In this document: piece after piece, positions 15,735-24,163 of the stretch
Layout: each line of letters opens with the position of its first letter
Position numbering within the stretch: position 1 is the first letter of the stretch
Source: Ignavibacteriota bacterium
Lineage (GTDB): Bacteria > Bacteroidota > Ignavibacteria > UBA10030
Length of the DNA stretch: 42,844 nt
Direction: 5' to 3'
NCBI GenBank assembly: GCA_003142475.1
Contig: PLMK01000039.1
Coordinates: 6,351 to 49,194 of the forward strand
Notes under the pieces: model-generated
Told to the model about the DNA's origin: nothing
The model's input: the letters and a program-made list of their open reading frames with translations, nothing else
Database searches by the model: none
Translations under genes and position numbers: made by a program

Positions 15735-15772
15735 AAAAACCCCGCTGACCGGTGGGATAAATGGCAGCGGGG
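15735..15772 (-). terminator. Intrinsic terminator between tRNA-Gly and tRNA-Cys
   Basis: On the minus strand CCCCGCTG and CAGCGGGG form an 8-bp GC-rich stem followed by TTTTT. It should end the tRNA-Gly transcript and separate it from tRNA-Cys/tRNA-Leu. No clear promoter was found for tRNA-Cys. Confidence 0.8.
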
Positions 15773-15878
15773 CAAATTCTTAGATAAGATTTCTCCTGAT
15801 GTCTCTTAAAGCCGCAAAGCAATGAAATCTTCCAGTTTCGTCAAGAGTGTCTCTGATTGCTGTGCATTCTAGAGACAG

Positions 15879-15951
15879 AGCGGGAAACGGGGCTCGGACC
15901 CGCGACCTCAACCTTGGCAAGGTTGCGCTCTACCAACTGAGCTATTCCCGC
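15879..15951 (-). tRNA. tRNA-Gly (anticodon GCC)
   Basis: This 73-base tRNA has acceptor stem GCGGGAA/TTCCCGC, D-arm AGCTCAGTTGGTAGAGC, anticodon GCC in TTGCCAA, T-arm GGTCCGAGCCC and U73. A promoter lies just upstream (15964-15992). Confidence 0.97.
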
Positions 15952-15963
15952 ATTAGCTTTACT

Positions 15964-15992
15964 AATATACCAAAAACGTCCACACTCCGCAA
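15964..15992 (-). promoter_or_regulatory. Promoter of tRNA-Gly
   Basis: On the minus strand TTGCGG (15992-15987) and TATATT (15969-15964) are 17 bases apart. The -10 box is 12 bases before the mature tRNA 5' end, so the leader would be very short. The spacer ends GTTTTTGG. Confidence 0.65.
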
Positions 15993-16054
15993 GAGTTTTT
16001 TCTCATTGATTTTTTCTACACTAATAAAAAGAAAGGCAAATCATTGAACACCAA

Positions 16055-16579
16055 CTATATATTTTTAATTCTTTTTCCGATAAATACTAAATCAGAATAT
16101 GAAACTGCAACTATTGCAGCACGCTTAATATCGAATTCCGTGGCGAGTACTTTCAGCAGCTTTTGCGCTTGTAATTTTCCATACCTCACTATTACTTCAA
16201 ATTCAATAAACGTTCCAAGTCCGCGCACTTCATCAATATGAATACGGGCATTTTTATAGAGATAAAGTCTGCGTTTCTTTTCCACCACTACCTTTTGTCC
16301 AAATGCAGTCGTACAAAGTTCGTTTGTCAGCTTCGCATCTAAAACAGGAAGCACGAAGTAATCGGAGTATCGGCTTCCTTTTTTATTCACACGATTGTAA
16401 AAGATTAGTTCTGCAGAACGGTTGTTAATGATTCGGAGCTTAAGCCGTCCACAAGAAACCTTGTAGTAAATATCACGCTGTTGTAAAATGCCTTTCCCTT
16501 GTGCATTGAGGCGGTGCGCAATACGATCTGCCTCTGACACCGATGAGATACGCGATTTCAGTTCCAAATTCTGTGGCAT
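16055..16579 (-). CDS. CYTH-domain protein (CyaB-like/triphosphate tunnel metalloenzyme)
   Basis: The 174 residues start with NLELKSRISS, the CYTH entry motif (variant of ExExK). The alternating basic and acidic strands of an eight-stranded tunnel follow: YYKVSCGRLKLRI, VVEKKRRLYLYKNARIHIDEV and GTFIEFEVIV. Members hydrolyse triphosphates or act as class IV adenylate cyclases, so a cyclase claim would go too far. CyaB-like proteins of this branch are widespread with unproven function. It lies alone between greA and the tRNA-Gly promoter. Confidence 0.85.
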   Translation of the reverse strand: MPQNLELKSRISSVSEADRIAHRLNAQGKGILQQRDIYYKVSCGRLKLRIINNRSAELIFYNRVNKKGSRYSDYFVLPVLDAKLTNELCTTAFGQKVVVEKKRRLYLYKNARIHIDEVRGLGTFIEFEVIVRYGKLQAQKLLKVLATEFDIKRAAIVAVSYSDLVFIGKRIKNI

Positions 16580-16672
16580 AATTTAATTTACACAAACATT
16601 GAAGAACTAACGTAAATAGCAATCAGAGAATTTACGCGAATACATGGCATCATTTTTCGCTATATAAATCTT

Positions 16673-17158
16673 CTATCGACCAATTTCAATAATCTTATAC
16701 TCTAGCATGCCAGCAGGCACTTTGATTTTTACGGTCTCGCCCGTTTTTTTCCCAAGCAATCCACTACCTATTGGCGAGGTAACGGAGATTTTATTCTTCT
16801 CAAAGTCGGCTTCTTCAGGTGCAACAAGCCGGTACTCAATAGTTTGTTTTGTCCGCTGATCCTGAATTTTAACAAGCGAGAGAATATATACTTTATCAGT
16901 CTGCAAATTTTTAGTATCAATGATTTGCGTACGCGAAAGTGTTTCCTCTAATTTAGCTATTCGGAGTTCGAGGTGCTGTTGTGCTTCTTTTGCGGCATCG
17001 TACTCCGCGTTTTCACTCAAGTCTCCATACCCGCGCGCCTCAGCAATCTTTGCCGCCATATCTGCACGACCAATCGTTTTCATTTCTCGCAGCTCATGCT
17101 CAAGCTCTGTGAGTTTCTCACGTGTTAAATATACTTTGCCGTTATTATTTTCTCCCAT
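16673..17158 (-). CDS. greA: Transcription elongation factor GreA
   Basis: GreA rescues backtracked RNA polymerase by stimulating transcript cleavage through its secondary channel. The 161 residues include the N-terminal coiled coil with the acidic tip in ARGYGDLSENAEYDAAKE and the C-terminal FKBP-like domain ending in SPIGSGLLGKKTGETVKIKVPAG. Length and motifs are standard. A GGAAG SD precedes the ATG at 17158. Two tandem terminators lie immediately upstream, the nearer about 20 bases from the start codon. Confidence 0.96.
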   Translation of the reverse strand: MGENNNGKVYLTREKLTELEHELREMKTIGRADMAAKIAEARGYGDLSENAEYDAAKEAQQHLELRIAKLEETLSRTQIIDTKNLQTDKVYILSLVKIQDQRTKQTIEYRLVAPEEADFEKNKISVTSPIGSGLLGKKTGETVKIKVPAGMLEYKIIEIGR

Positions 17159-17176
17159 ATCAACTTCCTTCGACCG

Positions 17177-17210
17177 AAAAAAATCCCTTCAGCCAAACGT
17201 ATCTGAAGGG
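17177..17210 (-). terminator. Intrinsic terminator just upstream of greA
   Basis: On the minus strand CCCTTCAG and CTGAAGGG form an 8-bp stem with a 10-base loop, followed by A and seven Ts. It is the second of two tandem terminators after ribBA and lies in what would be the greA leader. Confidence 0.8.
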
Positions 17211-17217
17211 CAAGTGC

Positions 17218-17252
17218 AAAAATAAAAGCCATCATCTTCTAGGATGGTGGCT
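17218..17252 (-). terminator. Intrinsic terminator after ribBA
   Basis: On the minus strand AGCCACCATC pairs with GATGATGGCT (one mismatch) around a 6-base loop, followed by TTTATTTTT. It lies 60 bases after the ribBA stop and is the first of a tandem pair. Confidence 0.75.
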
Positions 17253-17312
17253 GTGCTATTCTAAAATCAAAGTATGAGATTAATTAGATAGACGCAAGAA
17301 TAATTTTACTTT

Positions 17313-18554
17313 CTAATTCTTCTTCCCTTTAACTGAATTTTTGGGTTCTATTAAAATTAAATGACCAAGTTTATCGCGTTTAGTTTTTAGGTACCGTTCA
17401 TTGTATAGATTTGGATTAATCTCCAACGGTACGCGCTCTATAATTTCTAATCCATATCCGGTCAGCCCAATAATTTTTTTGGGATTGTTCGTAAGCAAGC
17501 GCATCTTCCCGACACCGAGATCGCGAAGAATCTGCGCTCCGATTCCATAATCTCGCAGGTCTGCGCGGAAGCCAAGTTTTTCATTCGCCTCAACTGTGTC
17601 GAGGCCATCATCCTGCAGACTGTACGCTTTAAGTTTATTTGACAACCCGATACCACGTCCTTCTTGTCGCATATAGAGAACAATGCCGCATCCTTCTTTT
17701 TCTATCAGCTCCATTGAAGCAACCAATTGTGCATTACAATCACATCTAAGCGAACCGAAGACATCACCTGTCAAACATTCAGAGTGAACACGCACGAGTG
17801 TTGGAATCTCCGGAGAAATTTTTCCCTTCACCAATGCAATATGCTCTTTGTTGTCTGTCTGGCTTTTATAAAGATTAATGCGAAACTTCCCATACTTCGA
17901 CGGCAGATTGGTTGAGACTACGCGTTGGACAAGTTTGTCACGCCGTATTCTGTATTCAATCAGCGCCCGTACGGTGATAATTTTTAAATTGAATTTTTCG
18001 GCAATTTTCAACAATTGCGGAACACGTGCCATTGTGCCATCTTCAGCAAGAATTTCGCACAGAACTCCAACCGGAATTAAACCAGAAAGTTTACAGAGAT
18101 CCACAACCGCTTCTGTATGTCCGGCGCGGCGTAACACACCGCCCTCCATCGCACGTAACGGAAAAATATGCCCAGGCCTAGCAAAATCCTGCGCTTGAGC
18201 TTTCGGATCAGTGAGTGCACTTACTGTCACAGATCGATCCCCTACGGATACACCAGTGGTTGTTCCATGCAGATAATCGATTGAAACAGTGAATGGTGTC
18301 TCATGAAGTGAGGTATTCGCTTCCACCATCAGATCAAGGTTCAATTCCTTTGCACGCTCTGTTGTAAGCGGTGCGCAAACAACTCCACGCCCCTCCTTCA
18401 CGAAGAAATTGATCGCTTCTGGAGTTACCTTCTCTGCTGCAAGAACAAAGTCCCCTTCATTTTCACGATCTTCATCGTCTACAACAATTAAGATTTTTCC
18501 ATTCCGGAAATCTTCAATCGCTTCTTCAATCGTATGGAATTGTTCTTCTGCCAT
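17313..18554 (-). CDS. ribBA: Bifunctional DHBP synthase / GTP cyclohydrolase II
   Basis: The protein supplies both precursors of riboflavin. Residues 1-205 are the RibB part, making 3,4-dihydroxy-2-butanone 4-phosphate from ribulose 5-phosphate, with [11 protein letters not shown] and the GHTEAVVDL active-site strand. Residues about 210-400 are GTP cyclohydrolase II, with [24 protein letters not shown] carrying the zinc cysteines and [12 protein letters not shown] at the active site. Both halves look intact in 413 residues. It is the last gene of tgt-yajC-ribBA, 11 bases after yajC. No FMN riboswitch was seen. Confidence 0.97.
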   Translation of the reverse strand: MAEEQFHTIEEAIEDFRNGKILIVVDDEDRENEGDFVLAAEKVTPEAINFFVKEGRGVVCAPLTTERAKELNLDLMVEANTSLHETPFTVSIDYLHGTTTGVSVGDRSVTVSALTDPKAQAQDFARPGHIFPLRAMEGGVLRRAGHTEAVVDLCKLSGLIPVGVLCEILAEDGTMARVPQLLKIAEKFNLKIITVRALIEYRIRRDKLVQRVVSTNLPSKYGKFRINLYKSQTDNKEHIALVKGKISPEIPTLVRVHSECLTGDVFGSLRCDCNAQLVASMELIEKEGCGIVLYMRQEGRGIGLSNKLKAYSLQDDGLDTVEANEKLGFRADLRDYGIGAQILRDLGVGKMRLLTNNPKKIIGLTGYGLEIIERVPLEINPNLYNERYLKTKRDKLGHLILIEPKNSVKGKKN

Positions 18555-18565
18555 TTGTTTTTCGG

Positions 18566-18895
18566 TTATTTTATTTCCGGTACAGAGTCCGAAATAATTG
18601 TGGCAATAGCGCTCCGGTCTAATTTCACTTTTATCTTATCAGCTATCTCAACGAGCACAGTCTTCTCATCCAATCCGGCAACTGTGCCATACATACCGCC
18701 TGAGGTGATAACTTTGTCACCTTTCTTCATGCTTTCAATAAGCTTCTGGCGTTCTTTAGTACGTTTCTGCTGTGGGCGAATAATCATAAAATAGAAAATC
18801 AGAATAATGGAGCCGAAAAGTATAATATTTGACATCAAGCCGGGGCCCTCCCCTTGATTCGGTTGACCCATGAGAAGTGTGAAATAATGTAGCAC
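18566..18895 (-). CDS. yajC: Preprotein translocase subunit YajC
   Basis: YajC associates with SecDF in the inner membrane. The 109 residues have one membrane helix ([24 protein letters not shown]), and the helix-end RPQQKR is the family hallmark. A small beta domain follows ([26 protein letters not shown]). The start is GTG at 18895 with an AGGAGG SD five bases upstream. The tgt-yajC pairing is common in bacteria. secD and secF, frequent neighbours elsewhere, are not here. Confidence 0.95.
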   Translation of the reverse strand: MLHYFTLLMGQPNQGEGPGLMSNIILFGSIILIFYFMIIRPQQKRTKERQKLIESMKKGDKVITSGGMYGTVAGLDEKTVLVEIADKIKVKLDRSAIATIISDSVPEIK

Positions 18896-18913
18896 TGTAT
18901 CCTCCTGTTATGT

Positions 18914-20122
<1,209 letters not shown>

Positions 20123-20139
20123 TCAATTTCTTCTAACAA

Positions 20140-20168
20140 AATATAGACAGAAAATGAACGGTTGTCAA
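20140..20168 (-). promoter_or_regulatory. Strong promoter of tgt-yajC-ribBA
   Basis: On the minus strand a perfect TTGACA (20168-20163) and TATATT (20145-20140) are 17 bases apart. The spacer ends CATTTTCTGTC and the upstream flank is GTTAAACCAT. It is nearly identical to the promoter at 23323-23351. Confidence 0.8.
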
Positions 20169-20218
20169 ATGGTTTAACGACGAGGATTCTGAATCCATAA
20201 CAGTTTGAGATATTGATT

Positions 20219-21367
20219 TTACTTCTTCATCAAAATACGAATAAGATCAACATCCGGAGCATGCGACACTTTCTTTTCGAAATCGAATAAATAAATACCA
20301 AAATCCCCTTTATATTCCCAATTGCAATACGCAATATGGTTCTCATCAAAAACCGAGATCAGATCGCGGTAGTACGACAGTCGTTCGTTCCGATTGACAT
20401 GCGGTAGACAGCCGAATTCACCGCAATACAACTGCAGGCCAAGTTCCTTTGCTCGTTTGATCGCTGGCAATAGTTCTTCAGCGAGCTTCTGTTTGTTCCA
20501 TATTTCCCTGGAGTTCTTCATCACCTGAACCAGTCCAGAATCTTTCTTTACAAATGTATTATAATCTGCATCGGCAACAACTTGTCCCGGGTAGTGCACC
20601 GGACCCTCATATCCTTTAAACTTCACCCAGTTTGCTAAGTGATGTGTAAAAAAAATGGGAGAATAAGTATGCAGGCTCAAGATGATATTAGGTTCGTGCA
20701 TGGGAATTTTCAGCTGCGGAAATGTGCCCGGCGTTTGCCACCTGTTTGAACCAATCAGTAGTACCCGCTGTGGTTCCAGTGCACGTACTACTTTCACAGC
20801 TTTCTCGATCAACTTATTCCAATCCTCTGGGTTTTCGGCAACTGGTTCATTCATCAGTTCATACGCAACCATAGAAACCGGATAGTGTTTCAAGCGTGTC
20901 GACAAATCGCTCCAGAGAAGCAGGAATGTATTCTGTGCGTTCGTGTCGGTCCAAAGGGAATTCGTACCTCCTTCGTTGACAGCATTGAAATAATGAGAGC
21001 GGATAATGTGCAAATCCACAATGGCACGCAGATTGTACTTGGCACACCAATTCAGACAGCCGGTGAGATAGGCAAAGGATTCATCAATCGGTTTTCCGGT
21101 AGTATCCCAAAGCTCGGCTTCATCAATGGGAATCCGGACATGGTCATACCCAATGCTGTCAATGAATTTGATATCCTGTTCCGTTATAAATGTTTCCTTC
21201 GGTGACCAGCCGAAGTTTTGGGAAAGCCAGTGGCTGAGATTGACGCCGCGATGAAGTTTAAAACCTGAAGGATTCATCGTACTACTCTGGCCAAAGCAGA
21301 TTGCCTGCATGACGATCAAGAATATGCCGACAATCTTTAGTTGTCGAAAAGAATAGGACTGATCCAT
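20219..21367 (-). CDS. Secreted glycoside hydrolase family 5 enzyme (cellulase-like)
   Basis: The 382 residues begin with an export signal (hydrophobic about 11-25, KIVGIFLIVMQAICFG). A (beta/alpha)8 GH5 domain follows, with acid/base E174 in ELMNEPVA and nucleophile E317 in LYCGEFGCL. Other conserved parts are RGVNLSHW, DHVRIPID, AIVDLH and SLHTYSP. It probably cleaves beta-1,4-glucan, mannan or a related polysaccharide; the substrate cannot be told. It is 82 bases downstream of the GH13 gene and may share its transcript. Confidence 0.92.
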   Translation of the reverse strand: MDQSYSFRQLKIVGIFLIVMQAICFGQSSTMNPSGFKLHRGVNLSHWLSQNFGWSPKETFITEQDIKFIDSIGYDHVRIPIDEAELWDTTGKPIDESFAYLTGCLNWCAKYNLRAIVDLHIIRSHYFNAVNEGGTNSLWTDTNAQNTFLLLWSDLSTRLKHYPVSMVAYELMNEPVAENPEDWNKLIEKAVKVVRALEPQRVLLIGSNRWQTPGTFPQLKIPMHEPNIILSLHTYSPIFFTHHLANWVKFKGYEGPVHYPGQVVADADYNTFVKKDSGLVQVMKNSREIWNKQKLAEELLPAIKRAKELGLQLYCGEFGCLPHVNRNERLSYYRDLISVFDENHIAYCNWEYKGDFGIYLFDFEKKVSHAPDVDLIRILMKK

Positions 21368-21449
21368 AAAGATGTATCCTTATAAAATTAAAACGTCGAA
21401 ATTTTTTCATGTGCTTTTGTAAATAAGAATTATATAAAATACCATTCTC

Positions 21450-23210
21450 CTACTTCACTTCATTTATTCGGAAGACGGCATAACTGACCGGATTCATTTC
21501 GATCGAAACAGAATTCTCCTTTAGCGATATAGTTCCTTCACCAGAAATCAGTTTTGGTTTCTGACTCTTATACGACAGTGCAAACGATGTGCGCACTTCC
21601 CGGTTTGCCGGATTAATAACAACCAACAACCGTTCTTTTCCTTTTGCCCGGATATATGCAAAGGGATAGGTATCTTTTTCTGCACAGACAGGCACGAATT
21701 CAGCATACGCAAGAAGTGCCGGCTCTGTGTTGTGCAGTTGAATCAACTCTTTCACTTTATTAAGCAGCGATCGTTTATCTTTTTCCTGTGCCGCAACATC
21801 AGGAGCTCCTGCTGCTGTATCCACGGCCCGGTACAATTTCTCCGGACTCACAGTTGAAAATCCTTTATTAATTCCATTAGTCCATTGCATCGGCGTCCGG
21901 TCGCCTGCACGCCCCATATAACTTCCTTCGATGTGCGGCAATCCTTCCAACTGTCTCATACCGATCTCGTCGCCGTAATACATAAAAGGTGTTCCGGGAA
22001 GCGTGAGCATGAAGGCAAAAATTACCGCTATATCTTTATCGGTTCTGCCGTTATTTTTAATTCTCACTAAATCATGATTGCCAAAGGGAACAGAAATATA
22101 TCCTTTATCCTTGCTCCCATAGTATTGATCCAGATAGAGCTTGATAAAGTTGGAAATGTTTCCCTTTCCCTCTGAATCAAAAAAGCTATGGCCGTCATGA
22201 TTCGAATTTCGTGTCTTCTCTTTTTGGAACAGATCATCGTAGCCATTGAACCAGTGGAAGAAATCGGCATTGAAGCCGCCTTTCACCGCATCTTTCGGGT
22301 AGGACCATTCCGCCACCGTGAAGGTACCCGGATATTCTTTATCGAGAAATTCGCGTACGGTCTTCCAGTATTTACTGGTTTCTGAGCCATCATCATTTTT
22401 CACCAGCGAGCCAGCCATGTCAATTCTAAAACCATCGCACCCCATATTGAGCCAGAAGCGCATAACATTTTTCATTTCTTCCTTCAATGCCATCACATCG
22501 GGATGGTTGGTGGGAAGCTGCCACGGCTGCTGCGGATCTGGATGCGCATAACCATAATTCAATGCGGGCTGATGCCAGAAGAAATTATTCATGAACATAC
22601 CGTCACGTTCGCAATAGCCCTGGATGAAGTTGCTGCGATATTTTTCCATTCCAGCAAACCACGTGCTGCCTGTCCAAACGTACCAGTTAGTGTATTTGTT
22701 CGGTTTGGGATCGCACGATGCTTTGAACCACGGGTGATCGATACTGGTATAGCTTGGGACATAATCGATGATGACATGCATCCCTCGCTTGTGTACTTCG
22801 GCAAAAAGTCGTTTCGCATCTTCATTTGTTCCGTACCGGGGCGCTACTTTATAAAAATCGGTCACGTCGTATCCGGCATCGCGGAATGGAGATTCATAGA
22901 ACGGGTTGAGCCAGATTGCACCGATGCCCAGGCTTTTTAAATAATCCAACTTCTCAATAATTCCCTGCAAGTCCCCGACTCCATCACCATTCGCATCGTA
23001 AAATGTTTGAGGATAAATTTGATAGAAGACCGCGTTATCCACCCAAGCCGGGCTTTCCGGGCGCTGAGCATTTCCGGTTATCACATAAGATGCTTTCGAG
23101 GTATTCGCTGTATCCAGTACTTGACTCTGAAGCACACTTACCGTGAGAGCGGCAAGAAGGATAACGATGTTGAGAAGAATTGTATATTTATTTATTATCA
23201 TAACATCCAT
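21450..23210 (-). CDS. Secreted glycoside hydrolase family 13 enzyme (alpha-glucosidase/amylase-like)
   Basis: The 586 residues begin with a signal segment (about 8-30). Next come AVFYQIYPQTFYDANGDGVGDLQGI, which carries the calcium-type site of oligo-1,6-glucosidase relatives, then the catalytic barrel and a C-terminal beta domain. Region II is GFRIDMA (nucleophile D264), region III VAEWSYP (acid/base E301) and region IV FGNHD (H379, D380). Region I reads DYVPSYTS (149-156) where DxVxNHTS is usual, so the calcium Asn and the -1 subsite His are Ser and Tyr. An ATG at 23201 is an alternative start with a better-placed SD-like GGATGG. Confidence 0.93.
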   Translation of the reverse strand: MDVMIINKYTILLNIVILLAALTVSVLQSQVLDTANTSKASYVITGNAQRPESPAWVDNAVFYQIYPQTFYDANGDGVGDLQGIIEKLDYLKSLGIGAIWLNPFYESPFRDAGYDVTDFYKVAPRYGTNEDAKRLFAEVHKRGMHVIIDYVPSYTSIDHPWFKASCDPKPNKYTNWYVWTGSTWFAGMEKYRSNFIQGYCERDGMFMNNFFWHQPALNYGYAHPDPQQPWQLPTNHPDVMALKEEMKNVMRFWLNMGCDGFRIDMAGSLVKNDDGSETSKYWKTVREFLDKEYPGTFTVAEWSYPKDAVKGGFNADFFHWFNGYDDLFQKEKTRNSNHDGHSFFDSEGKGNISNFIKLYLDQYYGSKDKGYISVPFGNHDLVRIKNNGRTDKDIAVIFAFMLTLPGTPFMYYGDEIGMRQLEGLPHIEGSYMGRAGDRTPMQWTNGINKGFSTVSPEKLYRAVDTAAGAPDVAAQEKDKRSLLNKVKELIQLHNTEPALLAYAEFVPVCAEKDTYPFAYIRAKGKERLLVVINPANREVRTSFALSYKSQKPKLISGEGTISLKENSVSIEMNPVSYAVFRINEVK

Positions 23211-23322
23211 CCAGATTATAGTTAATTAATATCGTTCCCAAACCCAATCAGTTTTTGCTGCCCAGTTGCCTTAACGATTCTCTATGTTCCAAGCAAGAAA
23301 TATTTTTCTAATTCTTTAAATA

Positions 23323-23351
23323 ATAATAGCCAGAAAATGGGGGGTTGTCAA
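23323..23351 (-). promoter_or_regulatory. Strong promoter of the GH13 gene
   Basis: On the minus strand a perfect TTGACA (23351-23346) and TATTAT (23328-23323) are 17 bases apart. The leader to the ATG is about 105 bases. The 237-base gap 23211-23447 otherwise shows nothing clear. Confidence 0.8.
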
Positions 23352-23447
23352 ATGATTTAACAGAGAGGTAGTGTCTCAATTTAATTTAGCTGGCTAGTGA
23401 TGTCAATCCTACAAAGCGGGATTCCTGACATTCGACAGTACATCAAA

Positions 23448-24125
23448 TTAGCGAAGAGAGGTATCAACATCCTCCATGAGCCGAATTAGATCACCGATTC
23501 CTAACCCATCGGTTCCAAAAAGAACTGATTTGCCGTTTTGTTGAGGACCAATGTTCCAAATTCGCCAAACAATGTTGGCAGCTTTTTGGTTTAAAATGTG
23601 AAATAATCCACCATGTGCAAATCCGTTTCGTACTAGCCGTGCGAAATTTATTTGCTGTGGCCAGATTTCGATAGCTTCACCATACTTTGATTTGATGTTA
23701 TCTTCTTGGGAGGAGTAATAGTTGACAAATGAAGCACCGACGATTCGACTCAAGATATGTCGATTTTCATTTGAGCTAACGGAAAAGTTCGATGGAGTAT
23801 CGTTTCCTCCCAATGAGCGATACTCGACTACATCTGGCCATCCATTCAAAGCGATGTGATGGATTATCGCTGCAGGATAGAACACAAGAAATGATCTTTT
23901 GGAGACTTCTTCTAGTGTGAACGGGAATTCAAAATCTTTTAGTGGGCGAATGTAGCTTATCCATTCTTGAAGTGTCCGCTCACTGAATTCACGAGGATTA
24001 TTGCTCGATATAGTGCAATGGAGTGTAAACATATATGAAGAAAGGGTCATCAGCATTGTAACTAAGTCGTCAAAAAATGAGTGCTGATCCCTCCAATAGC
24101 CATAGAGTTGCTGCGAATTATCCAT
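23448..24125 (-). CDS. Uncharacterised HEPN-like protein
   Basis: I do not recognise a named family. The 225 residues are mostly helical. Near the C-terminus the segment FARLVRNGFAHGG contains R166-x4-H171, the Rx4-6H catalytic pattern of HEPN RNases. It is embedded in an ARLVRNxxAHGG context like that of several HEPN-type families. There is no signal peptide or membrane helix. No nucleotidyltransferase or other antitoxin gene lies beside it, so a toxin role is speculative. It stands between the GH13 promoter region and a secreted repeat protein. No clear SD precedes the ATG. Confidence 0.55.
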   Translation of the reverse strand: MDNSQQLYGYWRDQHSFFDDLVTMLMTLSSYMFTLHCTISSNNPREFSERTLQEWISYIRPLKDFEFPFTLEEVSKRSFLVFYPAAIIHHIALNGWPDVVEYRSLGGNDTPSNFSVSSNENRHILSRIVGASFVNYYSSQEDNIKSKYGEAIEIWPQQINFARLVRNGFAHGGLFHILNQKAANIVWRIWNIGPQQNGKSVLFGTDGLGIGDLIRLMEDVDTSLR

Positions 24126-24163
24126 AGTTTATTCTTGAATCGCTCGGTTAAATTCTAATTCTT

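Noticed and set aside
17253-18700. FMN riboswitch controlling ribBA
   Set aside because: The gene is internal to tgt-yajC-ribBA with an 11-base gap to yajC, so there is no room for the FMN aptamer.
23361-23400. Possible insertion-sequence end (GTAGTGTCTCAATTT) near the HEPN-like gene
   Set aside because: No matching inverted partner, target duplication or transposase was found within the window, so an IS remnant cannot be supported.
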